NCBI RefSeq assembly: GCF_001894805.1
Contig: NZ_BCWX01000003.1
Location: 496,001-560,000 of the forward strand
Direction: 5' to 3'
DNA: 64,000 nt
Origin: Rhodococcus globerulus NBRC 14531
GTDB taxonomy: Bacteria > Actinomycetota > Actinomycetes > Mycobacteriales > Mycobacteriaceae
Under the pieces are notes generated by a model. The model saw nothing but the letters and a program-made list of their open reading frames with translations, did no database searches and was not told the origin of the DNA. The translations under genes and the position numbers were made by a program. This document shows, piece after piece, positions 9,645-17,143 of the stretch (position 1 is the first letter of the stretch; each line of letters begins with the position of its first letter).

Positions 9645-10832
9645 CTAGCGGGGAGGTTCGGACAGCGGAATGGGTAGGGGTACAGGGGTCTTTATCGTCA
9701 TGGATTCCGACTCCTCTTCTATCTTCGCCTGCGCAGTTTCCGGTGGTGTCGTGGTACTGGTAGGGCCGGAATCATTCAGCAGAACGTCTGCCCATCGGGT
9801 CGAGGGGTCGATATCGACCAGGAACGCTTTGGCCATCAATGTCAACGGGATTGCGAGAATTGCGCCCAGTGGGCCGAGGACCCATGACCAGAAGACCAGC
9901 GACAGGAATGTCAACGTGACCGAGAGTCCGACTGCGTCGCCGACGAATTTGGGTTGGATCACCGATTGGATGATCACGTTCACCACACTGTAGAGAACGA
10001 TGACCGTCAGCATCGGACCGACACCGCCGTCGAGGAGGGCAAGTAGCGCGGGTGGGACGAGGCCGAGGACAAATCCGATGTTCGGGATGTAGTTCGTGAT
10101 GAAGGAGAGCACGCCCCACAGGATGGGGAGTGGTATCCCGAGCGCCCACAGAAGCCCAGTATCGAGTACGGCGACAATAGCGCCGAAAACTGTTGATACG
10201 ACAAGATATTTTTGTGTTCCCGACGAGAACGACATGAACGCTCCGGCGATGTCCGGGCGCGATCTCACGAGCACCTGCATCCGCTGCGAGTAACCGCTGC
10301 CGTCGATCGCCATGAACAGTAGCAACACGACAAGGAACACAAGATTCGACAGCAGTCCGAGCGTATCTTCCAAAAGCCCTGTCAGCACACGGGTGATAGT
10401 TCCCGAATCTACCGAGGACAGCATGTTGTGAATCTGATCCGACCCGATCCCCAGATTGCCGAGCCGGCTTTTGGCGTCCGTGAGAAGTTGATCGAACTGC
10501 TCCTCGTATGCAGGGAGCAGTGTCCCCAATCTCGCGACGGAATAGATGAGAAAGAAGACCAGAGTGTTGAGAATGGTGTACACCGCAACCAGAGCAGTAA
10601 GGGTCGCAAGCCATCGGGGTAATCCCTTCCGCTGCAGCCAATCAGGTACGGGATGAACGGCGACGGTCAGCATCAGGGCCAGAAAGACCGGCCCGAGGAT
10701 ACTGGAGAATGCTTTTGTACCTGCGACAGTGACAACCAGTCCGGTCAGCCCGAGCAACACGATGAGGCCGCGCAGCAACAACCACTGTGATGGGACTGGC
10801 GCACCTTCGGCCGATTCGAGTTCTTGCGTCAT
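9645..10832 (-). CDS. AI-2E family transporter (UPF0118)
   Basis: 395 residues with about eight membrane segments and the family core PLPILWGVLSFITNYIPNIG followed by GFVLGLVPPALLALL, plus the later GPLGAILAIPLT motif. The family includes putative autoinducer-2 exporters and Na+/H+ antiporters; function in actinobacteria is not established. ATG 10832 is preferred over longer in-frame starts because GGAGGA stands directly upstream and the N-terminus MTQELESAEGAPVPSQWLLL leads straight into membrane segment one. The C-terminus is a Pro/Thr-rich tail. Confidence 0.9.
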   Translation of the reverse strand: MTQELESAEGAPVPSQWLLLRGLIVLLGLTGLVVTVAGTKAFSSILGPVFLALMLTVAVHPVPDWLQRKGLPRWLATLTALVAVYTILNTLVFFLIYSVARLGTLLPAYEEQFDQLLTDAKSRLGNLGIGSDQIHNMLSSVDSGTITRVLTGLLEDTLGLLSNLVFLVVLLLFMAIDGSGYSQRMQVLVRSRPDIAGAFMSFSSGTQKYLVVSTVFGAIVAVLDTGLLWALGIPLPILWGVLSFITNYIPNIGFVLGLVPPALLALLDGGVGPMLTVIVLYSVVNVIIQSVIQPKFVGDAVGLSVTLTFLSLVFWSWVLGPLGAILAIPLTLMAKAFLVDIDPSTRWADVLLNDSGPTSTTTPPETAQAKIEEESESMTIKTPVPLPIPLSEPPR

Positions 10833-10895
10833 GGTCTCCTCCGAACGAATCGCGATGGTGTCCGGAAAAGAATTGCACCGGAGGTTGTTTGCTGT

Positions 10896-10937
10896 CATCA
10901 CCCGGAATAGATGAGCGCTCATCCTTTCGGGGTGATG
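10896..10937. promoter_or_regulatory. 42-bp interrupted palindrome between divergent genes
   Basis: The two arms are CATCACCC (10896-10903) and GGGTGATG (10930-10937), with the inner perfect palindrome GATGAGC/GCTCATC (10910-10923), all centred on 10916.5. It lies between the AI-2E gene (minus) and a small plus-strand gene at 10998. Shape and position fit an operator for a dimeric regulator, or a hairpin in either transcript; no cognate regulator is adjacent. Confidence 0.5.
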
Positions 10938-10997
10938 CCAGAAGACCGGATACTTCCGATACTGATCGCACGACGATGTTGCGCAGAAGGAGACATC

Positions 10998-11111
10998 ATG
11001 ACAAGTGCAGAGACATCTCCAGCCAACCACGCTGTCCGGCAAGGCTTTGCGATCGGATCTGCGGCGGCCACGTCACTTTCGTTCGTGGCGGACATCGGTG
11101 ATGCGATCTAG
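10998..11111 (+). CDS. Small hypothetical protein (37 aa)
   Basis: Short frame starting MTSAETSPANHAVRQGFAIG and ending ATSLSFVADIGDAI. The case for translation is a strong ribosome binding site, AAGGAG at 10987-10992, five bases before the ATG. The second half is mildly hydrophobic and rich in Ala/Ser. No family is recognised. It precedes another small gene by 20 bp, so the two may share a transcript. Being so short, it could also be a regulatory leader peptide. Confidence 0.45.
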   Translation: MTSAETSPANHAVRQGFAIGSAAATSLSFVADIGDAI

Positions 11112-11131
11112 AACGATCTCGATATTTTCGG

Positions 11132-11350
11132 GTGGAGACCGTGGGCGAAGAATCCTCGAACACCGAAGACTTTGATGATGATTCAGACTTTGACGATTAT
11201 TCAGACTTTGACGATGATTCAACGGAACGTAGGGACGAACTAGGCGAACCAGCACTTATCCTCGACGGCCGCGTGTTTTACTCGGTGATCTTTGTTGCCG
11301 CCCTGGCAACACTTGCGGCTGTCGGAATGCTCGGTGGATTCAGTGTTTGA
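11132..11350 (+). CDS. Small acidic-repeat membrane protein (hypothetical)
   Basis: 72 residues from GTG 11132 (a second GTG at 11141 with GGTGGAG before it is an alternative). Residues 13-30 are three consecutive DFDD(D/Y)S hexapeptides, followed by a charged linker TERRDELGEP and one C-terminal membrane span (VFYSVIFVAALATLAAVGML). Topology suggests an acidic tail on one face of the membrane, possibly binding cations or a basic partner (inference). No family recognised; it follows a 37-residue gene and precedes the sulfur cluster leader. Confidence 0.55.
   Translation: METVGEESSNTEDFDDDSDFDDYSDFDDDSTERRDELGEPALILDGRVFYSVIFVAALATLAAVGMLGGFSV
11168..11221 (+). repeat. Three tandem copies of an 18-bp unit encoding DFDD(D/Y)S
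   Basis: Units at 11168-11185, 11186-11203 and 11204-11221, each of the type GACTTTGAYGATKATTCA. They keep frame and differ at only a few positions, so they arose by recent tandem duplication and could vary in number between strains. Confidence 0.8.
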
Positions 11351-11462
11351 GAATGATGCAGCCCGATAGCTACTTGCAGTGCCGATCGAGCTGACCGAAC
11401 AGCGGACTAAATGTCCCGTTTTTCGGTGGTCTTCACACATTAAATCCGGCGTGAATAAATCG

Positions 11463-11499
11463 TTGACCCACGTAGGGGGCGCCGACATATGGTGTCGGC
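11463..11499 (+). promoter_or_regulatory. Promoter and perfect inverted repeat ahead of the sulfur-scavenging operon
   Basis: TTGACC (11463-11468) and CATATG (11486-11491), 17 bp apart, form a plausible promoter. The -10 is embedded in a perfect palindrome GCCGACA-TATGG-TGTCGGC (11481-11499), the position expected for a repressor operator. A second imperfect palindrome, GGCACTGCCT/AGGTAGTGCC, follows at 11497-11520 and its right arm recurs 30 bp on at 11541-11550 as AGGTACTGCC. Promoter position is inferred. Confidence 0.5.
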
Positions 11500-11550
11500 A
11501 CTGCCTACAAAGGTAGTGCCTTCGACGGAATTACCAGCCAAGGTACTGCC

Positions 11551-11564
11551 CTCCACGTTTGGAG
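11551..11564 (+). promoter_or_regulatory. Hairpin that covers the ribosome binding site of the Cys leader ORF
   Basis: CTCCA-CGTT-TGGAG forms a perfect five-base stem. Its 3' arm contains GGAG, the likely ribosome binding site six bases before GTG 11571, while the 5' arm CTCCA is an anti-Shine-Dalgarno. This could tune leader ORF translation (inference). Confidence 0.4.
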
Positions 11565-11570
11565 TCCCAC

Positions 11571-11600
11571 GTGTTCTCGTCCTGTCGCTGTTGTCGCTGA
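11571..11600 (+). CDS. Putative cysteine-rich leader peptide (VFSSCRCCR)
   Basis: A nine-codon frame, GTG to TGA, encoding VFSSCRCCR with Cys codons 5, 7 and 8. GGAG lies six bases upstream. It sits about 160 bp before a probable sulfonate or organosulfur operon. In mycobacteria, short ORFs rich in Cys codons are known to act as cysteine-responsive attenuators of sulfur genes; that knowledge plus the position is the basis for the call. An in-frame TTG at 11559 would give a slightly longer peptide. Not proven to be translated. Confidence 0.5.
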   Translation: MFSSCRCCR

Positions 11601-11609
11601 ACCGACAAC
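11590..11609 (+). promoter_or_regulatory. Hairpin overlapping the Cys codons of the leader ORF
   Basis: GTTGTCG-CTGAAC-CGACAAC forms a perfect seven-base stem with a six-base loop. The 5' arm begins within Cys codon 7 and contains Cys codon 8, and the loop holds the stop codon, so a ribosome stalled for Cys-tRNA would keep the hairpin open. A further weak pairing (GCAGAG at about 11626 with CTCTGC at about 11681) lies downstream. No T-tract terminator is visible, so the mechanism could be Rho-based or translational. Confidence 0.45.
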
Positions 11610-11757
11610 CACCCGCATCTGCCTCCGCAGAGCACATCGTACGACGCTGCGTGAACTTCACCCGTCGAGCGCTCTCTGCAGGACATGACGTTTCGGTATA
11701 GCCGAGGGCCGATGTAGCCGATCACGGCACAAATCATCTTCTACAGGAAGCACCTTC

Positions 11758-12837
11758 ATGATTCGCCCCCGTTTCGCGCGCTCTGTCGCCGCGGCCCTCG
11801 CACTTGTCTCTCTAGCCGGCCTCGCCGTCGCATGCTCAGGTTCCTCCGACGAAGTGGTCAAGACCGCCGACGGTAAGACCGTCCTTCGCTACGAGGGGAG
11901 TGCAGGTCAGGTATTGTTCCCGGAACTTGCCGCCGACCTCGGGTATTTCAACGACGTGCAACTCGACTGGATCGGCGACACCACCAGTGGTCCGCAGAGT
12001 ATCCAGAATGCAGCCACCGGTCAGACCGACTTCGGCGGAGCCTTCAACGGAGCCATCGTGAAGTTGGCTGCTGCCGGATCTCCGATCACTTCGGTCATCG
12101 GTTACTACGGCTCGGACAAGCAGAGTTTCAATGGGTACTACGTACTTGACGGTAGTCCGATCACATCGGCAAAGGACCTGATCGGCAAGAAGGTCGGAAT
12201 GAACACCCTCGGGGCGCACCACGAGTTTGTCGTCCGTGAATGGCTTGCGCGGGAAAGTCTTACGCCGGACGAGATCAACCAGGTGGAACTGATCGTTGTT
12301 CCGCCGGTCAACACGGAACAGGCACTACGCCAGGGTCAGATCGACGTCGCAACCCTCGGATCGGTCTTCCGAGATTCGGCTCTCGAACGTGGAGGTCTGC
12401 GTGAGCTTTTCACGGACGAATCGCTGTTCGGATCGTTCACCTACGGCACGTTGGTATTCCGCGACGACTACATCGCGCAGAACAAAGATGCAGTCGCTGA
12501 CTTCGTGCAGGGAACAGCACGCGCCATTCGTTGGACGCAGACGCACTCGCGCGATGAAGTAGTCGCCAAATTTACCTCGATCATCAACTCTCGGGGACGC
12601 AACGAAGACACGAAGCTGATCAGCTACTGGAAGAGCCCGGGAGTCGCCGGACCCGGTGGAGTGATTGAGGACGTCGAGATCAGTACCTGGATCGACTGGT
12701 TGACCCGCAACGGTGAATTGGAGGAAGGGAAACTGACTCCGGCGGACATCTATACCAACACATTCAACCCGTACGCCAACGGGACGTACACACCCGAAAG
12801 TGGCGCTGACGGACAGGCATTGGAGGTCGGAAAATGA
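11758..12837 (+). CDS. ABC transporter substrate-binding lipoprotein (sulfonate/nitrate/taurine type)
   Basis: 359 residues: signal peptide with lipobox AVAC, then an SsuA/NMT1-like fold (QVLFPELAADLGYFNDVQLD; IQNAATGQTDFGGAFNGAIV; GKKVGMNTLGAHHEFVVREW). The family carries aliphatic sulfonates, taurine, nitrate or thiamine precursors. With an SsuB/SsuC-like pair and a DszA/NtaA-like monooxygenase in the same operon, an organosulfur ligand is most likely (inference). Its stop overlaps the ATPase gene by 4 bp. Confidence 0.88.
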   Translation: MIRPRFARSVAAALALVSLAGLAVACSGSSDEVVKTADGKTVLRYEGSAGQVLFPELAADLGYFNDVQLDWIGDTTSGPQSIQNAATGQTDFGGAFNGAIVKLAAAGSPITSVIGYYGSDKQSFNGYYVLDGSPITSAKDLIGKKVGMNTLGAHHEFVVREWLARESLTPDEINQVELIVVPPVNTEQALRQGQIDVATLGSVFRDSALERGGLRELFTDESLFGSFTYGTLVFRDDYIAQNKDAVADFVQGTARAIRWTQTHSRDEVVAKFTSIINSRGRNEDTKLISYWKSPGVAGPGGVIEDVEISTWIDWLTRNGELEEGKLTPADIYTNTFNPYANGTYTPESGADGQALEVGK

Positions 12838-13655
12838 GCACTCAACCGAAACTTCGGCTAGAGGACGTCACCAAGGAATTCGACATTCGCGGGACGAGTG
12901 AAAAATTCACGGCGGTCGAGGGCATCAACATCGACGTGGCACCGGGCGAGTTTCTTGTCCTCGTCGGCCCCAGCGGCTGCGGCAAGTCCACTCTGCTCGA
13001 TCTACTCGGCGGGCTCAGTTCTCCTACATCAGGTCGAATCCTTCTGGACGGCAAGCAGATCACCGGTCCGGGGCTGGATCGCGGAATTGTCTTCCAGCAA
13101 TATGCTCTGCTGCCGTGGCGCACTGCTCGTCACAACATCGAGTTCGGATTGGAAGCCAAGGGTGTCAAGAAGAGCACACGACGCGAACTTGCCGATCATT
13201 ACCTCGAGTTGGTCGGCTTGGAGGGATTCGCCGATCGGTACCCCCACGAGCTGTCCGGCGGTATGAAGCAGCGGGTCGCCATCGCTCGCAGCCTTGCCTT
13301 CGACCCGGAAGTGTTGCTGATGGACGAGCCGTTTGCGGCATTGGACGCACAGACGAGGGAATCGTTGCAGGGCGAGTTGCTCCGGATCTGGAAAGCGACA
13401 GGCAAGACGATTCTGTTCATCACTCACGGGATCGACGAGGCCATCTACCTCGGGCAACGCGTGGCCGTCTTGACGTCCCGGCCTGGCCGGGTGAAGACGA
13501 TCGTCGATATCGACATCGACCGGTCCGCCGCGGATGTGCGCTCCGGTGAGCAATTCCGCGATTATCGGCACCAGATCTGGACCCTTCTGCACGGTGAAGT
13601 GGAACGTGCGCGGACCGACGAGCTCGATCCGACGAAGGAGACCGCGAATGTCTAG
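12834..13655 (+). CDS. ABC transporter ATP-binding protein (SsuB/TauB-like)
   Basis: 273 residues with Walker A GPSGCGKST (about 44-52), Q-loop VFQQYALLPWRTARHNIEFG, signature LSGGMKQRVAIARSLAFDPE, Walker B VLLMDEPFAALD and H-loop LFITHGIDEA. The LLPW sequence after the Q-loop is characteristic of the nitrate/sulfonate/taurine subfamily. ATG overlaps the SBP stop (ATGA) and the gene overlaps the permease gene by 8 bp. Confidence 0.94.
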   Translation: MSTQPKLRLEDVTKEFDIRGTSEKFTAVEGINIDVAPGEFLVLVGPSGCGKSTLLDLLGGLSSPTSGRILLDGKQITGPGLDRGIVFQQYALLPWRTARHNIEFGLEAKGVKKSTRRELADHYLELVGLEGFADRYPHELSGGMKQRVAIARSLAFDPEVLLMDEPFAALDAQTRESLQGELLRIWKATGKTILFITHGIDEAIYLGQRVAVLTSRPGRVKTIVDIDIDRSAADVRSGEQFRDYRHQIWTLLHGEVERARTDELDPTKETANV

Positions 13656-14526
13656 CGCACTGGCAATCCCGGAATTGGTTACCGCGCCGGAACCGACATC
13701 AGAGCGGCGGGTCGGCTCTGTGACCCGAAAGTCGGCCGATCAGGTCGGCGCCGCAGCACGTTACGTGCGATCGACGGCATGGCGCATCACAAAGCCTTCG
13801 ATTGCCATCGCTGTGCTACTCGGAATCTGGGAATTAGCACCACGCTTCGGGTTGGTGGACAGGGTTTTTCTCCCACCGTTCAGTGAAGTGGTGTCGGCGT
13901 TCTTCACTCTGGTCGGTAACGGCCAACTGCAAGAACACGTCACCGCAAGCTTGTCTCGTGCCTTGACCGGATTTTTTGTGGCAGTAGTGGTCGCGGTTCC
14001 GTTGGGTATCGCGATTGCGTGGTACCGCCCCGTTTCGGACTTCCTCAATCCGATCCTCGAACTGTTCCGCAACACAGCGGCTTTGGCGCTACTGCCCGTA
14101 TTCGTGCTGATACTCGGAATCGGTGAAGAGTCGAAGATCGCGCTGGTGATCTATGCCTGCACCTTCCCGATCCTGCTCAATACGATCTCCGGAGTGCGCA
14201 GCGTTGATCCTTTGCTCGTCAAATCCGCTGTATCACTCGGGTTTTCCCCGATCAGGCTGTTCCAGAAGGTTGTCCTCCCGGCCGCGGTTCCTACGATCTT
14301 CACCGGGATTCGGATGTCTGCCGCGTCGTCGATCCTCGTGCTGATTGCAGCCGAGATGGTCGGAGCCAAAGCTGGTCTCGGATATCTGATCACCGCTTCC
14401 CAGTTGAATTTCCAGATTCCCAACATGTATGCGGGCATCATCGCAATCTCCTTGCTCGGTCTTAGTCTCAACGGTGTCCTGGTGCTGATCGAACGCCGGC
14501 TCTCACGCTGGCGTCCCGCCACCTGA
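13648..14526 (+). CDS. ABC transporter permease (SsuC/TauC-like)
   Basis: 292 residues with about six membrane segments, starting at ATG 13648 behind GAAGGAG (13634-13640). The BPD_transp_1 EAA loop is VKSAVSLGFSPIRLFQKVVL followed by PAAVPTIFTGIR. The first 60 residues are a hydrophilic cytoplasmic extension. It forms the membrane channel for the adjacent SBP and ATPase. Confidence 0.93.
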   Translation: MSSALAIPELVTAPEPTSERRVGSVTRKSADQVGAAARYVRSTAWRITKPSIAIAVLLGIWELAPRFGLVDRVFLPPFSEVVSAFFTLVGNGQLQEHVTASLSRALTGFFVAVVVAVPLGIAIAWYRPVSDFLNPILELFRNTAALALLPVFVLILGIGEESKIALVIYACTFPILLNTISGVRSVDPLLVKSAVSLGFSPIRLFQKVVLPAAVPTIFTGIRMSAASSILVLIAAEMVGAKAGLGYLITASQLNFQIPNMYAGIIAISLLGLSLNGVLVLIERRLSRWRPAT

Positions 14527-14558
14527 TACTCACTCATCGGAAGGAACGTTCTTTTATC

Positions 14559-15905
14559 ATGTCCGAACGACAGTTTCACCTGAACGCATTTCTCATGGGC
14601 GTCGGCCACCACGAAGCAGCGTGGCGTCATCCGAATACTGATGCGGCTAACTTGTTGGATGTCAAGCATTTCCAGAATCTGGGCCGCATCGCGGAACGCG
14701 GGAAGCTCGACTCGGTGTTCTTTGCCGACGGTTTGGCCGTCGGTCCGCGCGTCAAGCACAATACCCAGGCGATTTTCGAGCCGGTCACCTTGCTGTCGGC
14801 GATAGCGGCAGCGACAGACAAGGTCGGCCTGATCGCCACGGCTTCGACCAGTTACGGCGATCCGTACACTCTCGCGCGGAAGTTCGCTTCGCTCGATCAC
14901 ATCAGCGGTGGCCGCGGCGGGTGGAACATCGTGACGTCGGCCGGCGCCGATGAAGCCGCAAACTTCGGACTGGGTGCAGTGCCGGCGCACAGTGACCGTT
15001 ACGAGCGGGCCGAAGAGTTTGTCGATGTGACGCTTGATCTCTGGGACAGCTGGGAGGAGGGCGCAATCCTCCTGGACGAGGAGACCGGCGTGTTTGCCGA
15101 CCCGGACCGAGTGCACCGCATCGACCACGAAGGCCCACGATTCTTGGTGGCCGGGCCGCTCAATTCGCCGCGATCGCCGCAGGGCCGGCCACTACTGGTA
15201 CAAGCTGGATCTCCCGAAAGCGGTAAAGACTTCGCGGCGCGATATGCCGAAGCCGTCTTCACTGCGCAGCGAACACTCGAACAGGGCCAAGACTTCTACT
15301 CCGACCTCAAATCCCGATTGATCAGGTACGGCCGCAATCCGGACGACCTCAAAGTGCTGCCGGGAATCGTTCCCTTCATCGCCGACACGGAAGACGAAGC
15401 AAAAGCGCTCGAGCAGTCGTTCACCGATCTGATCTCGCCGGAGTACTCGTTGCGTCAACTCTCGAACATGGTGGGCGTCGACCTCACGGAACACTCGCTC
15501 GACGCACCTCTTCCGCCGTTGCCCGATCTTGATCACATCCAGGGCAACAAGAGCCGATACCAATTGGTCAAGGACTTGGCGGAGACCGAAAAGCTCACGG
15601 TCCGTGAGCTGATCGGCAAACTTGGTGGTGGGCGGGGACACCGCACCTTTGCCGGGACGGCGGAGCAGGTTGCCGACGAGCTGACCGAATGGTTCGACAA
15701 AGGTGCAGCCGACGGTTTCAATATCATGCCGCCGTACCTGCCGGGTGGGCTCGAGATATTTGTCGATCGGGTTGTGCCGATTCTGCAGTCCCGGGGGCTT
15801 TTCCGTACGGAGTACACCGAATCCACGTTGCGTGGCCACTACGGGCTTGCAGAGTCGGTCGGTAAGCGCTCGCGGGCTACGGTGGCCGTAGAAGTGAGCG
15901 CGTGA
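14559..15905 (+). CDS. NtaA/SnaA/DszA family FMN-dependent monooxygenase
   Basis: 448-residue bacterial luciferase-like TIM barrel. Hallmarks are FHLNAFLMGVGHHEAAWRHP, GKLDSVFFADGLAVGP, LARKFASLDHISGGRGGWNI with VTS, and a C-terminal TAEQVADELTEWFDKGAADG followed by FNIMPPYLPGG. This family oxidises NTA, EDTA, pristinamycin precursor, alkanesulfonates or dibenzothiophene sulfone using FMNH2 from a separate reductase, which is not encoded nearby. Operon with an organosulfur-type ABC transporter supports C-S bond cleavage for sulfur supply (inference). GGAAGGAACG precedes the ATG. Confidence 0.9.
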   Translation: MSERQFHLNAFLMGVGHHEAAWRHPNTDAANLLDVKHFQNLGRIAERGKLDSVFFADGLAVGPRVKHNTQAIFEPVTLLSAIAAATDKVGLIATASTSYGDPYTLARKFASLDHISGGRGGWNIVTSAGADEAANFGLGAVPAHSDRYERAEEFVDVTLDLWDSWEEGAILLDEETGVFADPDRVHRIDHEGPRFLVAGPLNSPRSPQGRPLLVQAGSPESGKDFAARYAEAVFTAQRTLEQGQDFYSDLKSRLIRYGRNPDDLKVLPGIVPFIADTEDEAKALEQSFTDLISPEYSLRQLSNMVGVDLTEHSLDAPLPPLPDLDHIQGNKSRYQLVKDLAETEKLTVRELIGKLGGGRGHRTFAGTAEQVADELTEWFDKGAADGFNIMPPYLPGGLEIFVDRVVPILQSRGLFRTEYTESTLRGHYGLAESVGKRSRATVAVEVSA

Positions 15906-17137
15906 CGGAAACAGTTCCCCGAGCGCAGCCAGGAGTAGGCGCGCTGAAGCCGTTGGTGACAACGGTTTTTGTCCCGGCTGCGATTTTCGGAATCGGCCAG
16001 GGCGCGGCGGCGCCGATCATGGCTGTGACCGCCCGGGACCTCGGGGCGTCGATCACCGTTGCGGGACTGATCGTTGCGCTCGGCGGATTGGGCGCTGTTC
16101 TCGGTGATCTACCGGCCGGCCGGATAGTCTCGCGTTTCGGCGAGCGTCGGTCCATCATCGGCGGAAGTGCTCTCGGTGCAACAGGAGTGGTGATCTGCCT
16201 GTTCGCCGCGACTCCCTGGGTACTGGGAATCGGAGCCCTGCTGACCGGACTGGCAAATGCGGTGTGGGGCCTGGCTCGGCAGAGTTACCTCGCCGAGACG
16301 GTTCCGCTGAGCTTGCGAGCCCGGGCGATGTCGTCGTTCGCGGCGATGTGGCGTCTGGGATTCTTTCTCGGACCACTGATCGGCGCCGGGGTGATTCTGA
16401 TGATGGGCACCCGCGGCGGATTCCTGGTTCAGTTGGTCGGTGTTGTACTCGCCGGGGCTCTGATGGCACGCGTTTCCGATCCACCGCGCACGGTCGATGC
16501 GAGCGGCGGCGAACACCGACTCGTCACGTTGACCGACATTCTCGGTCGGCATCGCGCACCGCTGTCGACACTGGGCATCGGATCTCTTCTGATGGGCGCC
16601 GCTCGGGCGTCGAGGGAAGCGGTACTTCCACTGTGGGCATTGCATCTCGGGTTGGACGCTGCCCAGGTCAGTGTGATCTTCGGTGTGGGCGCGGCAGTGG
16701 ATCTCCTGTGCTCGTATCCGGCCGGGCACATCATGGACCGCTACGGCAGAAGATTGGTGGCGGTCCCGTCGCTCACTGTGATCGGAGTGTCGTATCTTCT
16801 GCTGCCGCTGTCGACAGGAGCATTGGGATTGACCGCGGTTGCCGTTGTCATGGGCATCGGCAACGGGTTGGGCAACGGAGTCATCATGACGTTGGGTGCG
16901 GATATCGCTCCACCCGACGAGCGGGCCGAGTTTCTCGCAGCCTGGCGCCTGACCCATGACACGGGGATGTTCGGTGGACCTCTTGCGATTGGTGTGCTTG
17001 CTGCTGCAGTTCCACTCGGTTGGGCCTTTGCGGTTCTGGGAGCGACGTCCTTTGCCGGCGCAGCAGTGATGCACCGATATATTCCGCGCTATTCGCCGTC
17101 CGTGGCGGCGCAGGCGGATCGCGGACGGTCTGGGTAG
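15902..17137 (+). CDS. MFS transporter
   Basis: 411 residues, 12 predicted membrane segments. The loop 2-3 motif appears as GDLPAGRIVSRFGERRSIIG, repeated in the second half as SYPAGHIMDRYGRRLVAVPS. GTG start overlaps the monooxygenase stop by 4 bp, so it is part of the sulfur operon; it may export the desulfurised product or a toxic by-product such as sulfite (inference). Confidence 0.9.
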   Translation: MTETVPRAQPGVGALKPLVTTVFVPAAIFGIGQGAAAPIMAVTARDLGASITVAGLIVALGGLGAVLGDLPAGRIVSRFGERRSIIGGSALGATGVVICLFAATPWVLGIGALLTGLANAVWGLARQSYLAETVPLSLRARAMSSFAAMWRLGFFLGPLIGAGVILMMGTRGGFLVQLVGVVLAGALMARVSDPPRTVDASGGEHRLVTLTDILGRHRAPLSTLGIGSLLMGAARASREAVLPLWALHLGLDAAQVSVIFGVGAAVDLLCSYPAGHIMDRYGRRLVAVPSLTVIGVSYLLLPLSTGALGLTAVAVVMGIGNGLGNGVIMTLGADIAPPDERAEFLAAWRLTHDTGMFGGPLAIGVLAAAVPLGWAFAVLGATSFAGAAVMHRYIPRYSPSVAAQADRGRSG

Positions 17138-17143
17138 GCTCGC

